A DNA stretch of 64,000 bases from assembly GCA_002689995.1 (NCBI GenBank), contig NZIV01000031.1, positions 40,521-104,520 on the forward strand, written 5' to 3'. This DNA comes from Fidelibacterota bacterium. GTDB taxonomy: Bacteria > Fidelibacterota > Marinisomatia > SCGC-AAA003-L08 > GCA-2689995. The translations under genes were made by a program, and so were the position numbers. Below the pieces are notes generated by a model. It did not search any database. It saw nothing but the letters and a program-made list of their open reading frames with translations, and had not been told where the DNA came from. Shown piece after piece: positions 35,399-45,218 of the stretch. Numbering within the stretch: position 1 is the first letter of the stretch; every line of letters begins with the position of its first letter.

Positions 35399-36376
35399 GT
35401 GAGTAATATTTTAATTATTGGCGGTGCAGGGTATATTGGGTCTCATGTCGTTTTAGAATTTTGTGAACAAATTGAAAATGTATTTGTATTTGATGATTTA
35501 TCTACGGGTGATTTTAATAATATAGATTCAAGAGCTGAATTTATAAAGGGATCAATTCTAAATTCAAATGAGATTGAAAAAGCATTTCAGATTTCTAAGC
35601 CGAGTACTGTTATTCATTTAGCTGCGTTAAAAGCTACTGGTGAATCAATGAAACAGCCTGTTAATTATAGTAGAACAAATATAGTTGGTTCATTAAATAT
35701 TTTAGAAATGATGGTGAAGTTCTTGGTTCAAAATATAATTTTTTCATCTACATCTGCTGTGTATGGAGATCCTCAATATTTACCTATCGATGAAAATCAC
35801 CCAATAAATCCAATTAATTATTATGGTTTTACAAAAAAGTCTATTGAGGAGTATATAATTTGGTATTCTCGTCTAAAAGGAATTCGATATTCAATTTTAA
35901 GATATTTTAATGCAGCTGGCTATGATTCAAAAGGAAGGATTAGGAGAGTAGAAAAATCTTCTCAAAATTTATTACCAATTGTAATGGAAGTTTTAATAAA
36001 AAATAGAAAAAGTATTAGTATTTTTGGAGATGATTATGACACTAAGGATGGAACATGTGAAAGAGATTATATTCACGTATCTGATTTGGCGTCTGCACAT
36101 TATCTTTCATATAAAAAAATATTAAAAAGTGATGAAAATTTACTATTGAATTTAGCAACAGGAAAAAAATATTCTATTTTAGAAGTCATTAATGGGTGCG
36201 AGAAATATTTAAATAAACCAATCAAATTTGATTTTACTGAGCGAAGACTTGGTGACCCTGATTTATTGTATTCTAATTCACTTTTAGCTCAATCAAAGCT
36301 TGGTTGGAAGCCCAAGTATTCTGACTTAAGAATTTTATTAACAAGTATGTATAATATATATAAAAATAGAGGTTAA
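35399..36376 (+). CDS. galE: UDP-glucose 4-epimerase
   Basis: This 325-aa SDR has the Gly motif GGAGYIGSHVV, catalytic Ser/Thr in FSSTSAVYGDP, YGFTK, and the GalE-specific end (RDYIHVSDLASAHYL, then RRLGDPDLLYSN). It interconverts UDP-Glc and UDP-Gal or, in some members, the N-acetylated forms. The start is GTG. The gene lies inside the sugar-nucleotide block. Confidence 0.93.
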   Translation: MSNILIIGGAGYIGSHVVLEFCEQIENVFVFDDLSTGDFNNIDSRAEFIKGSILNSNEIEKAFQISKPSTVIHLAALKATGESMKQPVNYSRTNIVGSLNILEMMVKFLVQNIIFSSTSAVYGDPQYLPIDENHPINPINYYGFTKKSIEEYIIWYSRLKGIRYSILRYFNAAGYDSKGRIRRVEKSSQNLLPIVMEVLIKNRKSISIFGDDYDTKDGTCERDYIHVSDLASAHYLSYKKILKSDENLLLNLATGKKYSILEVINGCEKYLNKPIKFDFTERRLGDPDLLYSNSLLAQSKLGWKPKYSDLRILLTSMYNIYKNRG

Positions 36377-36377
36377 T

Positions 36378-37496
36378 TTGCAGTTTATAGATTTAAAATC
36401 ACAATATAAAAGAATGGAAGGGGAAATTCAATCCGGAATAAATAATGTATTAAACCATGGTAAATATATTATGGGGCCAGAAGTTATTGAATTAGAAAAA
36501 AAATTATCAGAATTTGTTGATTCCAAGTATTGTGTTTCATGTGCATCTGGAACTGATGCACTCCTAATGCCTTTAATGGCATTTGATATTGGTCCTGGTG
36601 ATGCTGTTTTTACGACGCCTTTTACTTTTATTGCTACTGCAGAAGTAATTCAACTTTTAGGGGCCACACCTATTTTTGTTGATATTGAAAAGGATACATT
36701 TAATATTTGTCCATTAAACCTTGAGCAAAAAATTAATGAAGTTAAAAATAATACTAAACTGAATTTAAGAGCAGTAATTCCTGTATGTTTATTTGGTTTA
36801 CCTTCTAATTTGGTTCAAATTGAAAAGATTGCAACAAAAAATAATTTAAAATTAGTTGTAGATTCAGCTCAGGGGTTTGGTGCAACAATTAATGATAAAA
36901 AGTCATGTAGTTTTGGAGATGTTGGTGCAACTTCATTTTTTCCTGCAAAACCGTTGGGTTGTTATGGTGACGGAGGAGCAATATTTACAGATGATGAAAG
37001 TCTTTATAAAAAATTAATTTCCATCCGTGTACACGGTAAGGGTGATGATAAATATGATAATATTCGAATTGGTATTAATGGAAGATTAGATTCTATCCAA
37101 GCTGCAATTTTATTAACAAAATTTAAATATTATGCTGAAGAAATTGAGTTGAGAAATGAAGTCGCTACAAAATATATTGAAAAACTAGATAAAAAAGTTA
37201 AAACTCAAAATATTCCTAGTGGATATAAATCTGTCTGGGCTCAATTTTCAATTTCAGCAGAAAACAAAAATTTACGAGAAATTATTCAAAATAAATTAAA
37301 AGAAAATGGTATTCCTACTGCAGTTTACTATCCAAAACCATTACATTTGCAAACAGCATTTAATAAATTAAATAATAATTACGGTGATTATCCAATTTCT
37401 GAACATACTAGTGAAAAAATATTTAGTATACCAATGCATCCTTATTTAAAAGATGAAGAAATTGACGTTATAGCTAAAATAATTAATCATTGTTAA
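36378..37496 (+). CDS. DegT/DnrJ/EryC1/StrS sugar aminotransferase, WbpE-like
   Basis: This 372-aa PLP enzyme has the PLP lysine in FFPAKPLGCYGDGGA, with SGTDALLMPLMA near the N-terminus and VDSAQGFGA as the cofactor Asp region. WbpE-type members begin MQFIDLKSQY and aminate the 3-keto UDP-sugar made by WbpB. Here it is separated from the other pathway genes by two epimerase genes. A 116-nt gap follows, before the UDP-xylose synthase gene. Confidence 0.92.
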   Translation: MQFIDLKSQYKRMEGEIQSGINNVLNHGKYIMGPEVIELEKKLSEFVDSKYCVSCASGTDALLMPLMAFDIGPGDAVFTTPFTFIATAEVIQLLGATPIFVDIEKDTFNICPLNLEQKINEVKNNTKLNLRAVIPVCLFGLPSNLVQIEKIATKNNLKLVVDSAQGFGATINDKKSCSFGDVGATSFFPAKPLGCYGDGGAIFTDDESLYKKLISIRVHGKGDDKYDNIRIGINGRLDSIQAAILLTKFKYYAEEIELRNEVATKYIEKLDKKVKTQNIPSGYKSVWAQFSISAENKNLREIIQNKLKENGIPTAVYYPKPLHLQTAFNKLNNNYGDYPISEHTSEKIFSIPMHPYLKDEEIDVIAKIINHC

Positions 37497-37612
37497 TTCT
37501 AATTTTTTTGAAAGGAAGAGAAATATATAATTACTATAATTATTTTAATGTGTTACTTCAATTTTCTAGAAAGGATACTTAAACCATTAATTTTCAATTT
37601 GTAAGAATATAA

Positions 37613-38545
37613 GTGAATACCGTACTTGTAACAGGTGGTGCAGGTTTTTTGGGTTCTCATTTATGTCAAAAATTAATTAAGATTGGTTATAAAGTTATTT
37701 GTATTGATAATCTTTTTACTGGCTCATTAAAAAATATTGAAGCTATTTTAGAAAATAAAAATTTTAGATTCTTAAATCATGATATAAATATCCCAATAGA
37801 GAATGTTAATGCTGATTATGTTTTCAATTTAGCTTGCCCTGCAAGTCCCTTTCAATATCAAAAATATCCCGTAGAAACAATCAAGACAAATGTTTTAGGA
37901 ACATTAAATGTATTAGAATTAGTAAAAAAAAATAACGCGAGAGTATTACAGGCATCTACTTCAGAAGTTTATGGAAATCCATTAGAGCATCCTCAATCTG
38001 AAGAATATTTGGGTAACGTAAATCCAATTGGCCCAAGAGCATGTTATGATGAAGGGAAAAGAGCCGCCGAAACATTATTCTATGATTACAACAGACAATT
38101 TGGAGTAGATATAAGGGTCGCTAGAATTTTTAATACATACGGTCCAAATATGGCAAAAGATGATGGTAGAGTTGTTTCAAACTTTATTATTCAAGCGTTA
38201 AAAGGAAATCCGATAACCATTTATGGTGATGGAAATCAAACAAGATCTTTTTGTTATGTTGATGATTTAATTGAAGGATTAATTAAATTAATGTTTAATT
38301 TAAAAAGAAAGTTACCTGTAAATTTAGGAAATCCTCAAGAGGTAAAAATTAAATACTTAGCGTCGCAGATTTGTAAATTAATAGGAAATAAACAAGTGAT
38401 TGCAACTAAAGAACTACCAAGTGATGATCCTATAAGGAGAAATCCAGATATTAAAATTGCAACGAACTATTTAAATTGGAAGCCAAAAACAAATCTTGAA
38501 TTAGGATTAAAAAATACAATTAAATATTTTAAGAAAATCTCATGA
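37613..38545 (+). CDS. UDP-glucuronate decarboxylase (UDP-xylose synthase)
   Basis: This 310-aa SDR has GGAGFLGSHLCQKL. The signature STSEVYGNPLEHPQ, followed by GPRACYDEGKRAAE with the catalytic YxxxK, is characteristic of UXS enzymes. It decarboxylates UDP-GlcA to UDP-xylose, so xylose or a derivative may be part of the glycan. The start is GTG. It overlaps the SLBB gene by 4 nt. Confidence 0.93.
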   Translation: MNTVLVTGGAGFLGSHLCQKLIKIGYKVICIDNLFTGSLKNIEAILENKNFRFLNHDINIPIENVNADYVFNLACPASPFQYQKYPVETIKTNVLGTLNVLELVKKNNARVLQASTSEVYGNPLEHPQSEEYLGNVNPIGPRACYDEGKRAAETLFYDYNRQFGVDIRVARIFNTYGPNMAKDDGRVVSNFIIQALKGNPITIYGDGNQTRSFCYVDDLIEGLIKLMFNLKRKLPVNLGNPQEVKIKYLASQICKLIGNKQVIATKELPSDDPIRRNPDIKIATNYLNWKPKTNLELGLKNTIKYFKKIS

Positions 38546-39030
38546 AGTTAAATATATTTAAGTATACAATACTTTTTTCATTTTTTTTATCAATATCATT
38601 GTTTTCACAATCAAATTTAGTCAATAAATATGGTAATGTATCAGGGCAATATATATTGAGCAGTGAACCTTATGTAACAGGAGATGATGGAATCATTCGA
38701 ATGTATGTGAATGTAATTGGCCATGTGAAGTACCCTGGTACATATTTAGTTTATGAAGGAATTGACATCTTATCTTTATTATCATTAGCGGGAGGACCAT
38801 TACCTGGCACGAAATTAAATTCAATTAAACAGGTTAATGGAGAAAAGGTATTAAATATAAATTTAGAAGAGATTTTGAATTCTAAGGAAGAAGTTACTTT
38901 TAAGTTGTATCCTCATAATACAATTTTTGTTGAACAATCTATTAGCTCTTATTTATTTACTAATTCAAGTTTAATAAGTTCTTCTCTTCAGATTCTTTCC
39001 ATAATTTTAACAATTTTAAATTCAAAATAG
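38542..39030 (+). CDS. Small SLBB-domain envelope protein, polysaccharide export-related
   Basis: This 162-aa protein has a signal peptide (about 1-22). One SLBB-type beta-grasp follows, with YVNVIGHVKYPGTYLVYEG and LSLAGGPLPGTKLN, and then a hydrophobic C-terminal segment (SSLQILSIILTILNSK). The Poly_export domain of Wza-type outer-membrane channels is absent, so it is about half the expected length or less. It is 4 nt before the BY-kinase gene, so it probably contacts the Wzc-type protein. Confidence 0.78.
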   Translation: MKLNIFKYTILFSFFLSISLFSQSNLVNKYGNVSGQYILSSEPYVTGDDGIIRMYVNVIGHVKYPGTYLVYEGIDILSLLSLAGGPLPGTKLNSIKQVNGEKVLNINLEEILNSKEEVTFKLYPHNTIFVEQSISSYLFTNSSLISSSLQILSIILTILNSK

Positions 39031-39034
39031 TTGA

Positions 39035-41338
39035 ATGTCAGAAAAAAATAAAATTATCAATTCAATAGAAAATTATGAAATATCATATTGGGATATTTAT
39101 TTTATATTAAAAAGGCATCTAAAGTTAATATGTTTTTCAACAGTTCTTATTTTATTTTTATCTGTTATCTATACTTTGAGATTGGCACCCGTTTATAGTT
39201 CTACGGGGGTGATTCTAATTGAAGACCCTTCATCTAGGGTAAATATATTTGATATGGGAGTGGGTTCTGATAAGAATTTATTAGAAAATGAAATTGAAAT
39301 ATTAAATTCTCATACAACAGCTGAATCTGTAGTAAATAGATTACTAAATTCGAACCATAAAGATAATTTATATTTTTTTGGAACAAGAAAATATACTCCA
39401 GTTGGTCTAAGTAAATTATTAGATAGTTTTTTTAGTATTAATGGAGAGGAATATGAAAAAAATGAGTTCTTAATTAGTGATTCTTTAGTGAATCAATTAA
39501 CTTTAGATTTACAACAGAACATTTCTGTAAATAGTCAAAGGAATACAGATGTTTTAAAAATCTCGATTACAAGTATTGATCCTAATGAAGCTGCTTTACT
39601 AGTTAATACTCTAATAGATGAGTATAAAAACATAGATTTAAAATGGGCAAATGGGGAAATGTCTCATTTAAAGTCATTTTTATTGGAGCAGATTGAGAAA
39701 AAAGAAATTGAATTAACTGAATTTGAAAATTCATTGAAGCAATACCAAGAAAAAGAAAAAATCTTTGGTATGAGTGAGATGTCAAATTTATTATTAAATA
39801 ATTTAATTAATTCAGAATCTCAATTGTATAAATCAAAAGCAGAATACAATATATTACAGGAAAGAATCAATTATATAAAAAATTTACTTACTGATGAAGA
39901 AAAGTTACTATCTGAAAAAGTAATTAATACAATTAATGAAAGATTATTTACATTAAAAAATGAAATTGCTATAAAAGAAGCTGAGTTAGTTTCAACAATA
40001 GTCCAACAAGGTGAAAATCATAATATTGTACAAGTATTAACAGAAAAGCTAGATCGATTAAAATTAAATTTACAAAAAGAAACGAGAGTACTTATTTCGC
40101 AAGGAATATCTGTTGCGGATCCAATTAAGTATCGTCAATCACTAATGGACTCAGTAATTAGTATTACTGCTGTTTCAGCAGTTTATGAATCAAAAATTAA
40201 AGAATTTGATAATCTAGTTGAAAATTATGAACTACAATTGGGTGAATTACCAGAAAAAGTTTTAAAATATACAAGGCTAGAAAGAAATCTAAATATTCAC
40301 GCTGAAACATATTCATTAATGCGTCAAAAGCTAGAGGAAGCAAGAATAAATGAGGCCTCAAAGGTTGGAAAGGTTAGAATTATTGATAAGGCAAGACCTG
40401 ATTATAACAGGATAAAACCTAAAAATAAAGTAAATGTATTAATAGGCTTAATGCTAGGATTAGGGGTTGGAATAGGAATTTCTTTTTTACTTGAATATGC
40501 TGATAATACAATTAAATCAATTGATGAAATTGATAAAAGAGGTTTATCTATATTAGCATTAATACCTTCAATAGGAAAAAAAATAAATAATAAAAGAGAA
40601 CATTCTAAAAACTTATCAAAAAAAATAGGGAATATTGAGAAAATTCAACGTAGGTTGATTACTCATGAAGATCCGAAATCTCCAATATCAGAAGCATATA
40701 GAAGTTTAAGAACAAGTCTAATGTACTCAAAAGAATCGCTAAATCATGCTAAAATAATATTGGTCAGCTCCCCTGGTCCAGGTGAAGGTAAGACAACAAC
40801 AATCATGAATTTAGCAATAACATTTGCGAATTTAGGAAAAAAAACACTTCTAGTTGATTGTGATTTAAGGAAACCTGTCACCCATAAAATATTTAATGTA
40901 GAGAAAGATATTGGGATTACTAATTTTTTAGTAGGTAATATCAGTAATGTAGATAAGATAATTAACCCTACCGAGATTGAAAATTTATCAATTATTACAA
41001 GCGGTATAATACCACCCAATCCATCTGAAATATTAGCTTCAGAAAATATGGAAATATTAATAAAAAAAATAAAAATGGATTATGATGTAATTTTAATTGA
41101 TTCACCCCCATTATTAGCTGTGACAGATACTTTTATTTTATCCAAATTCGCTAGTCAATTTATTTTAGTAGTAAGAGCTGGAAAAACGGAAAAAGGAGGA
41201 TTAGATAGGTCTTTAGATCAGATGAATCAAGTTAATGTAAATCTATTTGGTATAGTAATGAATGATGTTGATGAATCGAATTCATACGGAAAAGGTTATT
41301 ATTATAATTATTACCAATATTATTATGGAGATAGTTAA
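39035..41338 (+). CDS. Wzc-type polysaccharide co-polymerase with fused BY-kinase
   Basis: This 767-aa inner-membrane protein has an N-terminal Wzz domain between helices near 30-52 and 467-490, with coiled coils between. The cytoplasmic tyrosine kinase has Walker A SSPGPGEGKTTT near 578, Walker A' LLVDCDLRKP near 604 and Walker B VILIDSPP near 685. The C-terminus is a Tyr cluster (GYYYNYYQYYYGDS), the autophosphorylated tail. It sets chain length and drives export. The PHP phosphatase at 30837 is its likely antagonist. Confidence 0.95.
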   Translation: MSEKNKIINSIENYEISYWDIYFILKRHLKLICFSTVLILFLSVIYTLRLAPVYSSTGVILIEDPSSRVNIFDMGVGSDKNLLENEIEILNSHTTAESVVNRLLNSNHKDNLYFFGTRKYTPVGLSKLLDSFFSINGEEYEKNEFLISDSLVNQLTLDLQQNISVNSQRNTDVLKISITSIDPNEAALLVNTLIDEYKNIDLKWANGEMSHLKSFLLEQIEKKEIELTEFENSLKQYQEKEKIFGMSEMSNLLLNNLINSESQLYKSKAEYNILQERINYIKNLLTDEEKLLSEKVINTINERLFTLKNEIAIKEAELVSTIVQQGENHNIVQVLTEKLDRLKLNLQKETRVLISQGISVADPIKYRQSLMDSVISITAVSAVYESKIKEFDNLVENYELQLGELPEKVLKYTRLERNLNIHAETYSLMRQKLEEARINEASKVGKVRIIDKARPDYNRIKPKNKVNVLIGLMLGLGVGIGISFLLEYADNTIKSIDEIDKRGLSILALIPSIGKKINNKREHSKNLSKKIGNIEKIQRRLITHEDPKSPISEAYRSLRTSLMYSKESLNHAKIILVSSPGPGEGKTTTIMNLAITFANLGKKTLLVDCDLRKPVTHKIFNVEKDIGITNFLVGNISNVDKIINPTEIENLSIITSGIIPPNPSEILASENMEILIKKIKMDYDVILIDSPPLLAVTDTFILSKFASQFILVVRAGKTEKGGLDRSLDQMNQVNVNLFGIVMNDVDESNSYGKGYYYNYYQYYYGDS

Positions 41339-41395
41339 GTCGTTAATTTCAATTTAACATTAAACTAATTATTAAATAAAATATATCAAATAATA

Positions 41396-42091
41396 ATGAA
41401 TGTATTATGTGTAATTCCTGCAAGGGCTGGAAGTAAAGGGGTTAAAAATAAAAATATTAGAGATTTTAAAGGAAAACCTCTAATCGCTCATACTATTGAA
41501 TACGCACAAAAATGCGATTTATTAACTAAGATTATTGTTTCTACTGATTCAGTAAAATATGCCGAAATTTCTAAAGAATATGGTGCTGATGTACCATTTA
41601 TTAGGCCTGAAAAATTTGCTAAAGATTCATCTCAAGATATTGATTTCATTTACCATGCATTATTTGAATGTGAAAAATTATATAAATTACAATTTAAATA
41701 TGTAGTCCTATTAAGGCCAACTTCACCAGTAAGACTATCAAATTTAATAGAAAAAGGACTGGCTCTTATCGACTCTGATCCTAATTCAACATCATTAAAG
41801 GCTGTTACAGAATCAACCGAACACCCATATAGACATTGGGAGCTGTATGATAATTCATATATCGCAGGTTATGAAAAAACAATACATGAGCCATATAATC
41901 TCCCACGTCAAGAACTTCCTAAGTTATATTATTCTGCAGGAGATATTGAGATTATTCGTAGAGAAACTATTATAAATGGATCAGTCTCAGGCGAAAAAAT
42001 TATACCATTTATTTTAAATAAAAAAGATGTTATTGATATAGACACGAATGAAGACTTTAATAACGCACTTGAAAAATATGACTATAAATAA
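41396..42091 (+). CDS. Acylneuraminate cytidylyltransferase family (NeuA-like)
   Basis: This 231-aa enzyme begins with the family motif CVIPARAGSKGVKNKNIRDF and continues with GKPLIAHTIEYA; later LLRPTSPVR and an Asp-containing C-terminus are present. It activates a nonulosonic or related 3-deoxy-2-keto acid as its CMP sugar. It is followed by a NeuB-like synthase, supporting a sialic-acid-like product. Which acid is activated cannot be told from the sequence. Confidence 0.92.
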   Translation: MNVLCVIPARAGSKGVKNKNIRDFKGKPLIAHTIEYAQKCDLLTKIIVSTDSVKYAEISKEYGADVPFIRPEKFAKDSSQDIDFIYHALFECEKLYKLQFKYVVLLRPTSPVRLSNLIEKGLALIDSDPNSTSLKAVTESTEHPYRHWELYDNSYIAGYEKTIHEPYNLPRQELPKLYYSAGDIEIIRRETIINGSVSGEKIIPFILNKKDVIDIDTNEDFNNALEKYDYK

Positions 42092-42129
42092 TAGTAAAAT
42101 AAAATATATGAAAAGGAATATTCTAAAAG

Positions 42130-43020
42130 ATGACAGAATATATTAATTATAAAAAAGAAAAAAATTATTTTAATAATATTTTTAAGAATTCAAATGATAA
42201 GAGTTATAATATTGCAGAAATAGGTATAAATCATAATGGTGATTTAGAACTTGCTAAAGAATTAATCAAAATATCATATAATATTGGATTTGATTGTGTT
42301 AAATTTCAGAAAAGAGTACCAGAACTATGTGTACCTCAGGATAAAAGAAATGAGATAAGAATCACTCCATGGGGTGAAATGACATATTTTCAGTACAAAA
42401 AGAAGATAGAATTTTCTAAGAGTGATTATGATGAAATTGATATTTATTGTAAAGAATTAGGCGTTGATTGGTCTGCCTCTGCCTGGGATATTGAATCTTT
42501 GAAATTTTTAAACCAATATGATATACCTTTTATAAAAGTTCCATCAGATAAATGTACAGATATTAATTTTATCAAAGCACTTAAAGAAGTTAAAATTCCT
42601 TTAATCATTTCTACTGGCGGTACAGATTTTAATCAAATTGAAAAAATATTTGATATCTTAGATGATAATAAGATTATATTGTTACAGTGCACCAGCATAT
42701 ACCCATGTCCTACTGAAAAAATAAATCTTAAAGTAATAAATGCTTTAAAAGATAAATATAAATTGCCTGTAGGTTTTTCATCACATCATACATCGCCATT
42801 AATTCCTGCAATGTCAGTTGCATATGGTGCAAAAGTAACAGAGGTTCACGTTACTTTAGATAGAGCTATGTGGGGTACAGATCAAGCAATGTCACTAGAA
42901 CCAAGAGGTATGCAGGTTATGATTTCAGCAATTAAAAACTTTGAGTTGGCATTGGGTGTAGATTCTAAGGAAATCTTAGAAGACGAAAAAAGTACTCTGA
43001 AAAGAACCGTAGGTAGATAA
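42130..43020 (+). CDS. NeuB-like nonulosonate synthase lacking the C-terminal SAF domain
   Basis: This 296-aa TIM-barrel protein has AEIGINHNGDLELAKELI near the N-terminus, DCVKFQKR, LQCTSIYPCPTE and EVHVTLDRAMWGTDQA, a recognisable form of the NeuB active site. Typical NeuB enzymes are about 340-350 aa and end in an antifreeze-like SAF domain that closes the partner active site. Here the protein ends just after the barrel and the next gene starts 14 nt later. GFSSHH replaces the usual GYSDHT. It should condense PEP with an amino or deoxy sugar. Confidence 0.85.
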   Translation: MTEYINYKKEKNYFNNIFKNSNDKSYNIAEIGINHNGDLELAKELIKISYNIGFDCVKFQKRVPELCVPQDKRNEIRITPWGEMTYFQYKKKIEFSKSDYDEIDIYCKELGVDWSASAWDIESLKFLNQYDIPFIKVPSDKCTDINFIKALKEVKIPLIISTGGTDFNQIEKIFDILDDNKIILLQCTSIYPCPTEKINLKVINALKDKYKLPVGFSSHHTSPLIPAMSVAYGAKVTEVHVTLDRAMWGTDQAMSLEPRGMQVMISAIKNFELALGVDSKEILEDEKSTLKRTVGR

Positions 43021-43033
43021 AAAAGTAATATTT

Positions 43034-44089
43034 ATGAAAAAAATTAATATAGCTATAATAGGTTATGGATTTATGGGCAAGGTGTATAATTATGCATCAA
43101 AAGTTTTAAATGATTATTATCCAGACTTACCACCAATAGAAGTTTCTAGTATATTGATTTCTCCAAGAAAATCAGATGATGAAATAAAAATTTTAAATGA
43201 TAGGTATGGTTTTAAGCTTATCACGAAAAATTATTCTGATCTTTTAAATGATTCATCTATTGATGCATTTTATATAGCTACTCCTAACAATTTTCACTAT
43301 AATCAAGTTGAACTTGCTCTAAAATATAATAAGCATGTACTTTGTGAAAAGCCTATGGCACTTTCAATAGATGAAACAAAAAAAATGTTAAAAATATCTA
43401 AAGATAAAAGAAAACTAATTACTAATATGGTTTTTGAATATAGATATATTCCTGCAATAACATATATTAAAAATCTTCTTAGTTCAGGAGAATTAGGCGA
43501 TATAATTCAATTTAGAATTATGTACTTACATGGAAGTTATATTGATAAAAGACCTATTACATGGAGATTAAAGCCTGGAACAGGTGGTGCCTTAATTGAT
43601 TTGGGGCCGCATGTATTAGATTTGATTCATTATTTACTCGGAGATTTTAAAATAAATTCCTTTAAGAAAAAAACTAAAATTCTTAATAGAGAAGTTGATG
43701 ATATAGCTTGGATATTATGTGAAACCAAAAATAATGCAGATGGCTACATAGAGGTTTCAAGACTTTCAACAGGTAGTGTTGACGACTTAAGATTAGAAAT
43801 ACATGGAACTAAAGGAGCTATTAAATGGAATTTAGAAGATTTAAATAATTACTATTATTATTCAAAAAAATCTAAAAATAATGGTTATACATATGTTCCA
43901 TGCTATACAAATATTGAGGATAATTCAGACTTCCCACCTCCTAAAGTTACTAGTGGATGGCTTTCTGCTCATGTGCACTGCTTATATCACTTTGTTAAGG
44001 AAATTTCAGATACTGACTATCAAAATGATAATATAGCAAAGTTTGAAGATGGACATTATGTTCAACTATTATTAGAAAACCTAAAATAG
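43034..44089 (+). CDS. Gfo/Idh/MocA-family oxidoreductase (NeuA/NeuB module)
   Basis: This 351-aa NAD(P)-dependent dehydrogenase has AIIGYGFMGKVYN and the motif VLCEKPMALS. The substrate domain contains a GPHVLDLIHYL segment typical of the family. It differs from the WbpB-like gene at 31613. Placed between the NeuB-like and the alcohol-dehydrogenase-like genes, it may modify a precursor or the completed acid. The exact reaction is unknown. Confidence 0.88.
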   Translation: MKKINIAIIGYGFMGKVYNYASKVLNDYYPDLPPIEVSSILISPRKSDDEIKILNDRYGFKLITKNYSDLLNDSSIDAFYIATPNNFHYNQVELALKYNKHVLCEKPMALSIDETKKMLKISKDKRKLITNMVFEYRYIPAITYIKNLLSSGELGDIIQFRIMYLHGSYIDKRPITWRLKPGTGGALIDLGPHVLDLIHYLLGDFKINSFKKKTKILNREVDDIAWILCETKNNADGYIEVSRLSTGSVDDLRLEIHGTKGAIKWNLEDLNNYYYYSKKSKNNGYTYVPCYTNIEDNSDFPPPKVTSGWLSAHVHCLYHFVKEISDTDYQNDNIAKFEDGHYVQLLLENLK

Positions 44090-44093
44090 TCTT

Positions 44094-45218
44094 ATGGAAA
44101 AAATACAAGTAAAAGCATTATTAATTACACCTAAAAAAAATATTGATTTAAAAGAAACAACTATTCCAGTTAAAAGGAAGTCAGATGTATCTGTTAAGTG
44201 GGCTGTTTCATCTGTTTGTAATTCAGAGAGAAGAAGATATAATTTAACAAAATCAGCTAGTGACCTTAATGCATTTATAGGTGGTCATGAAGCTATTGGA
44301 AACATTGTAGGTGAGGACTATCCTAAAAAGACATACGCTCTTTTACCTCATTCAAATTGCTTAACAAGAGGCGATAAAGATTTATGTATAAGCTGTGAAA
44401 ATAGAACAGAAAATTTATGTGACAGAATGAGACATGCAGGTTTAGATAGTGGTGAACCCAGTGGTTTTACTGATTTTATGAGTGTTAGTAGAAGTCAATT
44501 ATTTGATATTTCAGGCATAAGATTAGATTTAGCATCTTTTTTAGAGCCACTTTCATGTGTAATAAGGTCGTGGCGAATTTCTAAAATAAATATTAAAGAA
44601 AAAGATATTAAAATATGTATTGTAGGGGGAGGCCCTATCGGTTGTTTACATGCTTTTTATCTTAATAAATTAAATGAGAAAATAAAAATTACTATAGTAG
44701 AATCTTTAGAGAAAAGAGTCAACGTCCTAAATAAAGTTTTTAAGGATTTTGATAATATTAAAATTGAAAATAATAGTATTTCAGATAGATTTGATGTCAG
44801 TGTAATGGCCGCATCTTCATCCTCTGCATTTGATGATTCAATTAAATATCTTAAACCAAAAGGAAAATGTATTTTATTTTCGGGATTCAATCAGACAACT
44901 TATGAAGGAGATAATTATTTACCTGAAGTTATACATAGAAATGAATTTAGATATTTTTCTAATAATAAAATTCTAATTGGAAGTAGTGGATATACTGAAA
45001 AAGATTTATTATTATCAAAAAGTACCTTGTTTGATTTTGAAAATTGTATGAATATTGTTACAGGTAGAGTTTATGGATTAGATTCTAATGTAATCATTAG
45101 AAACGATGGTATAATTCAAGAGTATGACGAGCCAATATTAGTGAAAGATATTAAAGGAGATTTTCGTGAAAATCATATAAAAATTCAATATTATAATAAT
45201 TTATATAAAAGTCCATAA
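44094..45218 (+). CDS. Zinc-type medium-chain alcohol dehydrogenase-like protein
   Basis: This 374-aa MDR protein has the catalytic-domain GGHEAIGNIVG, a structural-zinc-like cysteine cluster CISCENRTENLC and the Rossmann motif KICIVGGGPIGCL. It should oxidise or reduce a sugar alcohol or keto sugar using NAD(P). Such genes occur in some nonulosonate and cyclitol clusters, but I cannot name this one. It lies 4 nt after the Gfo/Idh gene. Confidence 0.82.
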   Translation: MEKIQVKALLITPKKNIDLKETTIPVKRKSDVSVKWAVSSVCNSERRRYNLTKSASDLNAFIGGHEAIGNIVGEDYPKKTYALLPHSNCLTRGDKDLCISCENRTENLCDRMRHAGLDSGEPSGFTDFMSVSRSQLFDISGIRLDLASFLEPLSCVIRSWRISKINIKEKDIKICIVGGGPIGCLHAFYLNKLNEKIKITIVESLEKRVNVLNKVFKDFDNIKIENNSISDRFDVSVMAASSSSAFDDSIKYLKPKGKCILFSGFNQTTYEGDNYLPEVIHRNEFRYFSNNKILIGSSGYTEKDLLLSKSTLFDFENCMNIVTGRVYGLDSNVIIRNDGIIQEYDEPILVKDIKGDFRENHIKIQYYNNLYKSP

